From Gnetum montanum (lineage: Eukaryota > Streptophyta > Gnetopsida > Gnetales > Gnetaceae): DNA of 64,000 nt. Positions 21,035 to 33,049 of the stretch are shown here, piece by piece. Position 1 is the first letter of the stretch. Each line of letters begins with the position of its first letter. The position numbers were made by a program, and so were the translations under genes. The notes beneath the pieces are model-generated. The model was not told the DNA's origin. It was given only the letters and a program-made list of their open reading frames with translations, and did no database searches. The stretch lies in contig MNCI01015527.1 in the NCBI GenBank assembly GCA_015680685.1, positions 3,185-67,184 on the forward strand. The letters run 5' to 3'.

Positions 21035-23444
21035 TCATTTTCAAGCCACTAGGTGTCTTTTGGTTTAGTGGCTATTGCATAAACTAGCTTTTCCTCACAC
21101 ACTTGCTCCTGAACTTTATGGTGGACTCGTATAGGGGTTGTGTTAATATTTCAAACTTTTGGCCCATAACTACATCCCTTATCATTATTGATGATTCATG
21201 GATTCTTCTATCCCTCCACAATGATAGGTTTATCATTTATGTCTTGTGTTGGAGTGGTGATGGTTGTTGGATTTTGCGTATGATTAGGAGACATCATTTT
21301 TTTTGAGGAAGATTGTTGCATCAAATTGGCCTTACACTAGTTCAAGTGATGTAGTAGGTCCATGAGTATTTTTCTTTAGCTTACGACCTTTTCTCTAAAA
21401 GGGACATTTCCAAGGCTTTGCTTGAGATCTACTAGCATCATCATTTACATGTATGTTCATAGCACAAGTGGCATTCTCTCAATGATGTTATGATGTTGAA
21501 CCTTCCTGTGTTGTTGGAGGTGACATATGGTGAAGGTGAGTATGAGAATATTGAGGATATGATGCATGGTGAGAAGTGTGAGATGATGATCTTGTATAAG
21601 ATGTTGTGGGATAACAATATTTGGGACAGTGGTATTAGTGATTTGAAGTAGAGGAAGTAAAACTAGTTGGTGAAATAGGATGTTGAACATAATATCCATG
21701 TGGGTTTGGTTGGTAGAAGGATAGGGGTAGTTTGGTGGTGGCCTCCCCTATGACTATGGTTGTTGCCACTGCGGTTGATGCCAGTCTTGAGGCTAGTAAT
21801 AAGTCCCCCCAGGATAGTATGGTTGGTTTTGGGATTATCTAAAACTACTGTGTGGAAGAGGAAATCTTTTGGGCATGTACTTCTGTACAAACTTTAGATT
21901 TAATGCCCCTACCCAGCTCTTATGTAGATGCAACAATATCAAGTAATGGGCCTTCAGATGGTCATATATGGAAATGTCACATCGATTATCTTCATTTATG
22001 GTTGAGTTTATAGCCTTACTTTCTTCAACCATGTTTCCTATATGCCAATAAGTATTCCTAGCTATTTCTTGGTTCTTTTTCTTCCTTTTGTTGTGATTGC
22101 TTGATTTTCTTTGTGTCACTCTCTCCTGTATGGTTTCTACACAAGTTTTAACTTTCTCATTCATCCCTTCCAACATCTCACCTAGCTTTACTTCAAACTC
22201 ATTGATAAAATTTTGTATTGAAAAGGTTGGTTGTAAAATCATCTCATTGAGAGATGCCTCTTTTACCTAATCATAGATATGGATCCTTTTCTTTTGAAGA
22301 GTTGGATCTCAGTTATTTTCCTCTACATTCTCTCATTTACATAACTCTTGTTCTTCTTTTGCTACATGCTTAATTAGCTCTTAGATCTAATGGGTTCATA
22401 GCTCATATAATTTACCTAGAGCATACATCCCAAGGATCTCCCTCGTTTCATTACGAAGCCCATCCATGATGTGGAAAAGTTGCCTTTCCTCAGAGAAATC
22501 ATGGCTAGGACATCTATGTAGTAGTGAATAGTATCTATCTAAGGCCACATCCAATGGTTCATGATTTTCTTACTTCCACTCTTGAATTTTTTTTCTTAGG
22601 TTGGACACTCTATAATAGGCTTGGTATTTTTCATCAAAAAGTTCCAACATTATGGACCAATGGTGAATGGAACTTGGTTCCAATGATCTATACCAACTTT
22701 TAGCTTCATCGATTAATATCTTAGGAAAGAGCTTAAGCCTTTTCCACCCACTTTCAATGTTGTACGAGGCATAGGCATCATGGAAGGCTTGCATAGGATG
22801 TTGTGGATCCAAGTTGTAGGCTCCTGCAAATTTAGGGATATTGTTCATATCAAACTTGGGTAGGAAACTCTCCTTGTGAGGCCTTTGGGGTATCTTAATT
22901 ACCTATGTGATCTCCATCAAGCTCTTAGTGGCCAACAAGGGTTCATCATCATCAGACATGTTATGATGAAAATTTTTATTTCTATCCATTTGATTGTGAT
23001 GATGTTGTCTATGCTCATTGTGATGTATTCGATTTTTCCCTTAGGTTTGATTTCTATCTTTATCTTGACCGCGTAGTGGAGCTCTATCTCTCTACCTATG
23101 TTCATCTTCATTAGAACTAGATATTGAATAGGAAGAGGAATATGAGTAACTTGGAGAATCGTCATGGCTCTTATATTTCTTCCCATGGTCCCTTGATTTA
23201 TCTTGTCTAGGTTTAGAGGAGGTCCTAGGCCTTGAGGCCCTCCTTGATCTAGGACTTACTCCATCTCCTCTAGGATTGTCTACACCATTTGAATGAGTCT
23301 TTGAGTGTAGTAAGGGTCTAAATGAGAATAGGAAATCCTTGCTCAAGGTTGTTCACTCTAATTTTCTTTAGTATATATCCTATCATTTCTCCTACAAGTG
23401 TTCTCATCATACGATGCGTTATGGATCCTATGTGAAGAAGACAT
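21035..23444 (-). pseudogene. Element E gag remnant
   Basis: It starts MSSSHRIHNASYDENTCRRN at 23444. The frame shifts once near 23320. A Ser/Arg/Asp-rich segment follows (SSKPRQDKSRDHGKKYKSHD), then the gag core: MNNIPKFAGAYNLDPQH, LKLFPKILIDEAKSWYRSL, MLELFDEKYQAYYRVSNLRK and equivalents of the EPLD-RYY and HIIDGL blocks. The tail is His/Pro/Ser/Tyr-rich, as in element A. Stops are scattered throughout. It would encode the particle protein. The core is closer to D and A than to C by eye. Confidence 0.8.
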
Positions 23445-23557
23445 GGTTTTTTTTGATAATGTGTGTGATTTAAAATATTAATTTTTTCTAAGAGATAAAT
23501 CATTAATACCTTTATAGTGATCATGTATAATATAACTAATCTAGATAACTAGCACCA

Positions 23558-23575
23558 TCCCTAGCAATAGTGCCA
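23558..23575 (-). other. Primer binding site, tRNA-Asp type (element E)
   Basis: The minus strand matches the tRNA-Asp complement at 13 of 18 positions. All five differences are C-to-T or G-to-A. Confidence 0.75.
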
Positions 23576-23576
23576 A

Positions 23577-24372
23577 TGATGAGCAGCGAGGTACCCTTAC
23601 ATCCAACCATACGAATCACAAGCATTCATGCATGATTTGATCAAATTCTGTGGATGGGACTAGTTGTGGCATCTAGATTGCTATGCCTTGATCATGGTTC
23701 ACTATCTTCCCACTTACACTAGTGGTAGCTTTGTCACATATGGTTTAGTCCAGAGTGAAACATATGATTTTTATTATTTTATATTGTATTGTTCTACAAT
23801 TAACAATAGGTTGAAACTCAATTTATAATCAATTCAAATAATCTAATTGCTAATTAATAATTAACTACCCTAACATAAGTATTTGATCCCACTTCTCATG
23901 CACATCCTAAACACATATAATGATATTGGATTACCAAACGTTAAGCATTGTTGGGATTACCAAGAGTCATACGCATGCTCTAAGTGATTGTACTTATGTG
24001 CTTAATTAATTAACATGGATTAAAATGTAAATATTAACTAAGTACATGAAAAGTAAATTGCATGGAAAGTAAATCTAATCTAAGTCAAAGTGCTACAATG
24101 AATAAAAATCAATCTCGATCTTATTGCCATTCATGAAATATATACCACTCGAATAAGACTTCGTACAATTGACTCAGAACCACTCTGTGGGCACTTACTA
24201 ACTATTCTTTAATATTACAAAATAAAACTGCAAGAATTCAGCTACTTTATTAACAAAAATATGAAAAACTAATGTAAAACTCTTTTCAAATTGTGAGCCC
24301 AAGTGCTATATTTATAGGCTAACATATACCCCCTGATATCAAATATCCGACATCGCATCCTGGGCTCCAACA
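23577..24372 (-). mobile_element. Element E 5' LTR, truncated
   Basis: On the plus strand it begins TGATGAGCAGCGAGGTACCC and follows the left LTR closely until 'gggctccaac' at about 24372. There it jumps to the RNase H region of element B. The missing piece is the outer end of U3. Confidence 0.85.
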
Positions 24373-25635
24373 ACACCAATCATTAGGTTCCACATTTGAC
24401 TAAGAGGATCAATTACTACATTTTGTTTTCTTAGAATATATTTAATTTCAAAATCATATTTGACCAATAATTCTACCCATCATTGTTGTCAGGTGTTCAA
24501 AATAAGTTTTCTCTACAAGTATTCTAAACTTTGTGGTCTATTTTTAGTACAAATATTTTTCCACAAAGATAGTGTCTTCAAACTTTTAAAGCATGACTAA
24601 TTGCCAATAATTCTAAATCATGGATTGAGTAATTTACCTCAGCTCCTCATAACGTACAAGATTCAAAGCATACCACTTTATCTTCTTGAGAAAGAACTAC
24701 ACTGATTCCAACTCCATGGGCATCTATAGAGACTTTGAATGGTATTTCCTCATTCAAAATTCTCAGAATAGGAATTGTTTTGAGTAGCATATTTAATATG
24801 AGGAAAGCTTCTTTGCATTTTTCATCAAAGTTAAACACATTTTTTTCTTGTAAAAGTTCATTCAAGGGAGCTACCAAAGTAGAATAATCATTAATAAAAC
24901 ATTAGTAAAAACCTGTTAAGCCCAAGAAATTACGAACCATAGTAGCATCTTTTAGTTTTGGCCAATCTCAAAATACACTAACTTTCATTGGGTCTACTTG
25001 TAATCCATGTTTAGATGCTATATGGTCCAAGTATGAAACTTCTTCTTTGAAGAGTTCACATTTACTTAATTTTTCTTTCAACTAATGTTCCTTAAGGACT
25101 TCCATTATAATTTTTAAATGTTTAACATGTTCTTCTCTTGACTAGAGTAAACACATATATCATCCATACATATTATAATAAAGTGATCAAGGTATTCACA
25201 AAATATATTATTCATTAATGCCATAAATTTTGCAAGTGTGTTAATTAATACAAATGGCATCACTACAAATTTATATAATCCATACCTAGTTCTGAATGTA
25301 GTTTTCTCAATGTGTTTTTCCTTAATTCTTATTTGGTGGTAATCAAATTTTAAATTGATCTTTGCAAAATAACATGCACTCGTAAGTTGATCAAATAGGT
25401 CATCAATCTTAGGCAAGGGATAAGTATTTTAATTATCAATTTATTCAATGCCCTATAATCAATGCATAATCTTAACATACCATCTTTATTTTTAATGAAT
25501 AAGACTAATGCACCCCAAGGTGAGATGCTAGGTTGAATCTTCCCTTCTTCCAATAGTTGATCATATTATACTTTCAATTATCTTAATTCAAAAGTGAAAA
25601 ACCTATCAGGGGCTTTTGAAACTAGTCATGTACTA
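24373..25635 (-). pseudogene. Element B pol 3' part: RT and RNase H
   Basis: A minus-strand gypsy pol fragment. RT reads [19 protein letters not shown], then [17 protein letters not shown] and [20 protein letters not shown]. These are followed by FDYHQIRI, TTFRTRYGLYKFVVMPF and the catalytic MDDICVYS at 25144-25167 (both Asp kept). The connection and start of RNase H follow (NFDEKCKEAFLILN; KVSIDAHGVGISVVLSQED at about 24683-24740). Its right end meets the LTR of element C and its left end meets E's truncated LTR. The matching gag-protease part lies beyond C at 38380 onward, so C interrupts this element. Confidence 0.8.
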
Positions 25636-26532
25636 TGATGAGTGGTAGGTACCCCTATGCCCAACCATATGAATCACGGGCATTCACACGTGACTCAGTC
25701 GAATTCCGTAGACTGTAAGCACTTGACATACACTAGGCCCTAACCAATGAAACCCTTTGGTTAGAACAATTGTTATCTTCCTAATCTCACTTGTGATGTT
25801 CTAATTACAATGGTTAAGTGAGATTAAGGCTAATGATTTTTATATCATTTTGCATATCTTTTGGCAGCTAATTAAGGTATAAAAAGTAAGGAATAAACTA
25901 TTATCTAATCTCTAATTATCCTAACTTGTATTCTAACTATTCCTAGCATAAGTATCTGGTTCCATCTTCCGAACACGTTCTAAGAATCTCCTAACACTTC
26001 TAGGTGACAAAATGTTAAGTGTCACTAGGCTTACCAAGTGTTTGATTTACGTTTGAGATGGTTGTACTTATGACCTTTACAAACTATGAATAAGTGATAG
26101 CGATCAAGATAACAATAATAGAAACTTAAGTAATTAACAAAGCATAAACATCTTAAACTATTGAATGCATAAAATAGCTAAGTCCAAATGTTGCAAGGAA
26201 TTCTTGAATAGTTCATCTTTATTGTCATCACACCAATGGGATCAGATATATCAACGCTCGAATAAAGAGCCGATCACTTTTCTTACACCTGCTGCAAGCA
26301 CTTGGAAAATATTCTATCTCCTGCAAGAACAAACTACAAGAGCTTCACTACAACTAACTGAAAGATGCCTAAATGCAGTGGAAGGTCCTATTATTTATAG
26401 ATAGATGACTATGTAAATGGGGCCACATCAATGTGGGGAGGCTACGTCGATAGGCCTGCATTGATGCGGCTACGTATCCGCAGCCCCGTATACGCAGCCC
26501 AGTTGACGCATTGACTTAATGACACTTCATCA
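25636..26532 (-). mobile_element. Element C 3' LTR (897 bp)
   Basis: On the plus strand it begins TGATGAGTGGTAGGTACCCC and ends CACTTCATCA. The TATA box (TATTTATA on plus) is at 26392-26399. U3 (26404-26520) is CpG-rich with repeated CTACGTATCCGC/CGTATACGC-type units, unlike the GATATC repeats of element A. Confidence 0.9.
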
Positions 26533-26546
26533 TACCCCCATGACTA
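26533..26546 (-). other. Element C 3' polypurine tract
   Basis: On the minus strand it reads TAGTCATGGGGGTA directly before the LTR. The same motif recurs inside the element at 29848-29863 and 31643-31654. Confidence 0.75.
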
Positions 26547-26783
26547 AGCAAACACTCATCCTCGAGTTACTTTACAATTTGAAATGTATGGATTCTTATT
26601 TACAACACACATAACTTAAACACATACATGACACACACATGACACAACATGAATTTGACCAAGTGCCCGAGTTATAGAGGAGGACAAATTACAAAAATGG
26701 TGGTGTTCAGAGATAAAATTGAATACCTCGCTAGTCCTGGAGCCTCTGCTATGTAGGATGATGCACAAAATTGCTGGAGAAGA

Positions 26784-29639
26784 TCACATCATCCTTGGGG
26801 ATGATGGTTTTGATAGACCTTCTCTAGCCTCTGGCCCATGCGTTGGTGGCAGCACGAATGACAGTTGCCCTGCAGTAGCTGCAACTTCTGGAGGCAGCCA
26901 GAAAGCCTCTAAGAGAGCCCTCATCTTTTCTTCTTTACTTCTAGGGCCATTCACAGTCCAGGTAGCTTCTCCAATGTGTGCTGGAACTGAAAATTCCCAA
27001 GGGCATGGTAGCATCGGAAAGAGTTCTTTCAAGTTGAAAATATAGGCTGCAAACTGCTTACGTTCGATGTTGAACACTCAAATTAATGCCTACAGCTACT
27101 GGTAGTCATTCATTCTTTGGCCTAGGTCCTCTACAACTGTATGTTATCCTTCAAAGCTTGTGTGGAGGACCTCGAGTTCCACATTTGTTGTTGCTAGATT
27201 TTTTTTTTCCACCTTATGTGCCTAGAACTCTCCCTCGTATAGGGAATATGAGGTGGCCACTTGTTTTTCCAATTTTGACAATGGTCTCTTGGCTATGAGC
27301 ATAGCCATGTTTGCATATCGAAGGTTGGCCAAATCCATGTACTCTTTCATTTCCTCAATCTGTAGCTTCTTCAGATGGATTTCTGCTTTATTTTAGGCAT
27401 TCAACCCATCGAAGATAGATTGCCATACATCGCCTCCCTCTCGAAGCTGCTGGAGCACTTGGTTCATCTTGGCTTTAGCGACTTGAATGTGCTTCTCATT
27501 TACCTCCTTCTACAATCCCACTTGGTCCTTGTAATGATTTTTATCTTTTTCAAATTTCAAGGTTTCATTTTTCCAAGCAGAAATTTCAATTGTAGACTTC
27601 TATCATAAAGCCTGAACCTCCTCCATTGATAGATTTCAATTTTCAGTAGCTAACCTTCTTATGTCAGCGTTCACCCTAGCTAGCTCTTCTTGCTGTTGGG
27701 GGATGAAAGTTTTCATGTGTTCATTTTCTGCACTAACATTGCATAGGCGATGAAGCTCCGTGATCAGCCATATGTTCTCCTGGCGAACCTTCGCCAAGTC
27801 CTTCTCTAAGTGATATGCTCAAGCATCTGCCACAGACTTGTCAAGGATCACCATCTCTCGTACATCCTCAACTACCTAAATTTTAAGCTAAAGCTATTGA
27901 AAAGCTTCATCTTTGGTAATTTCACGGTTGAGAATGGCTAGATCAGCAAGCTGGGCTCTTAATTGGGCTACCTCAGTTGCCAAGCACTAACAAGCGACTT
28001 GAGCAGCTTCAAGTTGCCCTTCCAAAATGAGGCTATTGCCCCTTGCCAAGAGCAGCTCTGACTAGGTTGCAGTAATGTTGTCTGAAAGGTCAAAGACATC
28101 CAAAAGTGGTTGCTCAATTCCCACTAGTTGGTCCAACAGCTCTTCATGTTAGACTTCGTCAATCTGGCTACGTGAAGTTCTAGCAAACACCTTTACATCT
28201 TGTAGTCCATGAATGTTTGATACAGGTTTTTTCGATGCATTGAGAGCCATAGAAATTATGTCAGCAACCACTTCGGCTGCTACTTCCTATCCCTAGTGCT
28301 GCATCACTAGGAATGTCGCCTCCTCACCATCTTCCAAGCATACCGAGAAGGTAGCAACATTCCTTGAGATTTCGGGGAATAACTATTGAGTTGATGTTGA
28401 TACATCTCAAATGCTTGGATTTGTTTTGGTTGGAACTTATGTTCAGGCGGTAGTGAATATCGGCCCTACCCTTTCAAGCAAGCTAACTGATTGAGCCACT
28501 TGCTCCAGGTGGCTCATGGTAGGGTGATAGATCAAAGGGTCTTCTCCTCCACCAGTCCTACCGAATTGCTCTTGTTGGCTTGAGAGCATTTCCAAAATCT
28601 CAAGAATGTATTCTGCCATGGTTTGCAAGTCCAACTGTGTTGTTTGTGTAGGTGGTGGAGGTGGTTGCTTCTCCTCCTTTTTCTGTGTGGTAGCAAGAGT
28701 TTTTTCATTCATTATCTCTCACCACGAGGCAATTGGGGTGGGCTAGATTACATCGTTGGAATATCGTGCTATCCCTACTCGTTTGCATAACTTTTGAATT
28801 AGGCAGGGAAAGGGGAGAGCTCATCTTCCAAATTCTTTCTTAGCGAACCTCTTTTCAATCTCCAGAAATAGCAACTATGGAAGACTCATGGAAAATTTTC
28901 CACTCAAGGAGGCACACGCATGAGCGGAGAAGGCTGTGATTTTACTGGGTCTTATCGTTGGGTTTAGGTGGTAAGATGCAATCTTTGAGTACACTCTCTC
29001 CACTGTGGTTAGGAAGCCGAATTCCTTGCACTCTACCCTATAGCACCATTTGGTCTATTTCGCCTTTACCTCTGGATCGGCCTGCTTTGGAATTTCAACC
29101 ACATCTGCCCCGATTTTGGGCAACCCTAAAGCCTACGCTATAGCCTCTGAAGAGTAAGATACATAAATGTCTTTGATTCTTACTCTAGACCCTGGTTGCT
29201 AATTTGTCTAGAAGAGATAAGTTTCTCCTAAGTACCATTCACCACTAGTTGTGATGATTGGCCACATCAGATAGTTCTGTAGTTGGAGCCTCACATCTTC
29301 TGGCACGTTCTCGAGGAATGGTCCAAAATTTAACTCTTGAAGGACCATTCACTACATCTTGCGTAGCGTGATAGCATCAAGGAAGGCTTGGGTTAGGGTG
29401 ACCTCAAGTCATGGTGCTACCCAAGGAGTCTCATCCCCAAGTGATTGCTCACTAGGAATCTCCTCTTAAGGAATCTGATGAACAGATTCCATATCAGGTC
29501 TTTCGCGGAAGGGCCCAGTTACATGAGAGCCCTCCGCATGCTCTAGCGGTTGCACACCTCATCCACTTCCCGTGCATGGGTGCTTGTCCCTTAGTTGTTA
29601 TGGTCCTTCATCCCTTGGATGCCTTAGTTTGGGTGCCAT
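26784..29639 (-). pseudogene. Element C extra ORF (ORF2, about 950 codons)
   Basis: From ATG 29639 (MAPKLRHPRD) one minus-strand frame runs to about 26784 with many stops. It changes frame only in a short block at about 27604-27661. Residues about 95-300 form a globular region: FGPFLENVPEDVRLQLQNYL, SGEWYLGETYLF, VRIKDIYVSYSSEAIA and ALGLPKIGADVVEIPKQADP, ending LIQKLCKRVGIARYS. A Pro-rich linker (28640-28670) leads into a long charged coiled-coil-like region (28100-27100) with heptad-like Leu/Ala. The C-terminal block FPMLPCPWEFSVPAHIGEAT is conserved in element A. The globular part recalls the 'putative plant transposon protein' domain of Athila-type ORFs, but I cannot confirm this. The function is unknown. 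Most stops look like CAG/CAA, CGA or TGG changed by one transition. Confidence 0.7.
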
Positions 29640-29802
29640 CTACAATCAAACATAACCGCTTGTTAGACCGTTCATAAGTAGCTTAAGATGGTACGTATAT
29701 ACCTTCTCAATTTGACCAAGTTATGTTATTGGGACAGGCACATCGTTAAGTCTTCTGGAGTGTTAATTTATGGGTTAGGGCCAAAGTTTTTGTAATTAAC
29801 AA

Positions 29803-29826
29803 AATAATTAATTAATTAATTAATTA
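29803..29826. repeat. (TTAA)n microsatellite
   Basis: About six tandem TTAA units in the leader before ORF2 of element C. Confidence 0.85.
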
Positions 29827-29847
29827 TAGTTAATTTCACAAAGGTAC

Positions 29848-29863
29848 CACCCCCCATGACTAA
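29848..29863 (-). other. Internal polypurine-like motif ahead of ORF2 (element C)
   Basis: The minus strand reads TAGTCATGGGGGGTGG. It sits about 210 bp before the ORF2 ATG, between the U3-like segment and a (TTAA)n run (about 29803-29826). Confidence 0.5.
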
Positions 29864-29949
29864 GATCATACTTCCGGTTGCTTAAAAGGGCAAGGATCAG
29901 TTGATGCGGACTTGCGATGGAATGTAGGTGCGTTGGGAAAGGTTAGGTA

Positions 29950-30140
29950 GAAAAAATGACAAAAACTCCCCTCAATTTGAATACCAAATGATAAAATTTT
30001 CAAAGTGCGGTGGGTGTATATATAGGGTGTAGGCGCTGCATCGACGAGGCCACATATACGTGACTACGTATATGTAGTCACTGCGTTGACGGGGCCCTGT
30101 ATATGCAGGTGTGTTGACCTGTTGACCAACGTTGACCAAC
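29950..30140 (-). promoter_or_regulatory. LTR-U3-like segment with TATA box upstream of ORF2
   Basis: On the minus strand the segment (30140 down to 29950) has GTCAACGCAG, ACATATACGTAGTCACG and CGTCGATGCAG units. These resemble the U3 of element C's own LTR (26404-26520). A TATA-like CCTATATATACACC follows at about 30010-30024. About 370 bp later comes the ORF2 ATG. It is one of two CpG-rich spots in an otherwise CpG-poor element. I infer a duplicated promoter giving ORF2 its own transcript. It could also be a remnant of an inserted LTR, but no LTR ends are visible. Confidence 0.5.
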
Positions 30141-31625
30141 CCAGAAAAAACCTAAAATGAGAAATTTGAAACACCAAATTAGGGCGGTTGAAGCATGGGA
30201 GAGGCTCGGAAATGGCTAAGGATATGAGGAAGGTAATGAAGCTTGAAAAAGAGACAAAAATAGGATAACAGGACTCAAAAAAGAACTCTGTGGGAAATAA
30301 ATCGAGGGATGGGACCCAAAAACTAGTCAACCATAAAATCCAAAGGATGGGAGGCTTAACAAGTGGGATCAAGGAGATGCAGGTGGGTCCTCCCCATAGC
30401 AGGCCATAGCCTTAGTAGCCCCTACATAGCCCTCAACACTAGGGTCCATGGGTCCCGGGGCCAAGAAATGGTGTTTGCCAGGTAAGACTCCTACCCAAGA
30501 GATCCCACCAAGGCATGATAAATCCATGGATATCACAACACACCTTCAGGACATAAGACATGTAGTGAGGTGAGGGATAGAGAGAACTGGGTGAGGAGAG
30601 AGAGATGAGAGAATGGTAGTCCAATCATTAGTCACATGAAACCCCATGTGTAGATGTGGTTAAGTGACCCAGTAGAACCGTTCCTAACTTCAGACCCAAA
30701 ACCATCTACATTTAGTGACATCAAAATAATAGAGGAAGGCCCGACCATGCCCCAATGAAGTAAGAATGACCCCACAGAGAACCACCACTCCAACAAACGT
30801 GAGAGGAAGGAAGTGGAACGAAACAAAGTTAGAGGGGACCAAGGAAGTCCCATAACTAGTATGGTGGCCCATTAGAGGTGGTCTAAGGGGTGTGCTTTGA
30901 ATTCCCACATAGTGATTATTATTATATATTTTTTGGGGAACCATACCATGCAAAGACCCATACATGTTCGCATACATTCGACCAAGGGGTGTGCTTTGAA
31001 TCCTCATGTTGTTTTTTTTCTTAATTTTTCAGTGAGGACCACACTATGCAAGGTCGAACTACCCAGAAGCTTCCATGGAAAGAAGGACGTGGAGCGGTAC
31101 AAAATTCATAAGGACATACCAACAACCTCAGAGGGCAGAATAGAGTAATGAATATTACATTCCCCTTGAAGTCACACCCGATTCAAACCATTGGGTCATC
31201 CCTAAGTTTGGGAACCACACAAGTCACATATTAATTAAAATGTTGTTAAGGGAAGGGGTTGCATATTCTCAATAGAGGGAAAATCATGGAGTGGGTGAAT
31301 GGATGGATGATGTGAACTCACTACCGATTTTATGAGCAGAAAGTAGACATAAAGTCCAAAAAGAACCATGCGAGGGTGGAAACTAGACAACTAGGTGGAT
31401 GAGTGTACATTATCCATCACAACAAAGACCATCCACGCTAGACATCTGAAGACAATAAGATGACATATTAGCAATTACACAAAAAAATAAAACATTCAAA
31501 AAAAATGAAAAATAAGTAAAGAAAGGAAAAATGTACAAAGAATTTGCAAATGTATAAATGATGGTGAAAAGCAAAAAAGTGTAAAACAAAAAATAACAAA
31601 ACTACGAGGGGTGTAGTGGAATGGG
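30141..31625 (-). other. Element C non-coding block after pol
   Basis: No credible ORF. It contains the phrases shared with A, D and E, including 'gtgggtcctccccatagcagg' (about 30377-30398) and the 'tgaatggatggatgatgtg' piece (about 31295-31313). An A-rich tract at 31480-31600 is the complement of the pyrimidine tract found after gag in A and D. Confidence 0.7.
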
Positions 31626-32800
31626 TCAACAAGGAGGACGGTCTCCCCCATGACTGGGTGGGAAGGAGTAGACATGAAAAATCAAGCATGGCTGACCTGG
31701 TGATGATGAGGTGATTGCACTGGTTGAGTGGAGTTCACGGAAAGGTTTCAGTTGTTGGCGGTTGACTAACTGTGTTCTGGTGGGGTCTGCAGGTTTATGG
31801 ATGAGCAAGGCCCCAGATGGGAAGGTTTTAAAGACAATGTAAGGTCCCTCCCACAATGTTTCAAACTTGGTCAGTTGGGATACGTGTGAGGGGTTCCAAT
31901 ACAACACATTGTCTCCACATCTAAACGTGACCTTCCAAATCCTAAGATCGTGTCATTTTTTGTTGTAGGCCTTTTGGATCTCATTGGAGGATAGGGCCAC
32001 TAATTGGTTCTCATCTAGCACACTTAAAATGATTAGTCATTCGTGTTGTGCTAGTGGTAGGTCAAGATCCAAGTCACTGGCGGTGGATAGTGTGTGGAGT
32101 TCGGCTTGAATTGGAAGTGTTGGCAACTTTTTGTACATTAACTCATAGGGATATTACCCTACAGGAAGTTTCCAAGTGGAGTGATAGGCCCATAGGATGT
32201 CATTAAGCTTAGTGCTCCAATCCCTCCTGTATTTTCTGATGGTTCAGGTAAGGATCTTGGTGATCTCCCTATTGGTGACTTCGGCTTGCTAATTGGCTTG
32301 GGGGTGATAGGGAGTTGTGAATTTATGCATTATCCCTAAACGTTGCATGAGTTTCCAAAAAGTGACACCTATAAAATGAGTCCCATTATCAGAAATGAGT
32401 GCACGTGGCACTCCAAACCTATTAATGATTTGTTGTTGGACAAATCATGTGGCGGTGTTGGAAGAAAAGTCAACGATGGTTGCCGCTTCTACTCATTTTG
32501 TACAGTAGTCCACAACTATGATGATGTATGCCTTTTTGTTTGATAGAGGTGTGATGGGTCCCATGAAGTTGATGCCCCAAATGTCAAAGGGCTCCAGTGG
32601 CTGTATCCACTGTTGAGGTCCCTCCAACAGTGTCATCATCCCACTGTCCCTCTAGCATCATTCGCAGGAGCGGGTGAACCATTGTGCATCCCTGAAGATG
32701 GTGGGCCAGTAATACCCTACAAGAAGGATCTTAATGGTAGTGTGGCGTCCAGCATAGTGGCCCCCACAAGGGCCCTCATAAGCATCCTAGAGGATGTGCA
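31626..32800 (-). pseudogene. Element C integrase
   Basis: A zinc-finger region GHYAGRHTTIKILLVGYYWP leads into the core. The first catalytic motif reads WGINFMGP (about 32556-32580), where active elements have DFMGP, so Asp has become Asn. The second is ALISDNGTHF (about 32381-32410) and the Glu motif YHPQANQ-stop-AEVTNREI (about 32290-32340). The C-terminal part includes LYWNPSHVSQLTKFETLWEG and a PYIVFK-type GPF/Y segment, then LVNRQQLKPF. It lacks a chromodomain, consistent with a non-chromovirus lineage. Confidence 0.8.
31643..31654 (-). other. Internal polypurine-like motif at end of pol (element C)
   Basis: The minus strand reads AGTCATGGGGGA, overlapping the codons for SHGGD at the end of the integrase. 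It is nearly the same as the 3' polypurine tract. Confidence 0.5.
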
Positions 32801-33049
32801 GCATATCATCATCAGGGACACACCATCGAACCAAGCCATCTACATACACCTTGTAAAGGTGACCATTAATCTCCATGAAACGCTTGGCCTTATGGAGAAA
32901 CTGTTGTTTCTACCGATGGTTCCACTCCTTTGGCAACTCTTGAGTGGTGAGGTAGGTGAGGATGTGGCGGAACTAAGGAGATTCCTTGGGCACTTATAGA
33001 TCAACTACACCTATGAAGAGGAGTTCATCTAGAAATTGGTCGGATAAGG

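Larger units (their letters stand above)
18192..24372 (-). mobile_element. Element E: gag-only family 1 element, 5' LTR truncated
   Basis: A minus-strand relative of element A. Left to right it has the 3' LTR (18192-19062), polypurine tract, non-coding block with an assembly gap, gag, tRNA-Asp-type primer site (23558-23575) and 5' LTR (23577 to about 24372). The 5' LTR lacks its terminal about 75 bp, where sequence switches to element B. No pol domain is present between gag and the 3' LTR, so the element is non-autonomous. I do not recognise an ORF2 here. Confidence 0.85.

Noticed and set aside
32613-32999. A 128-codon plus-strand open frame.
   Set aside because: It lies antisense to element C's integrase and RNase H, whose motifs are clear on the minus strand.
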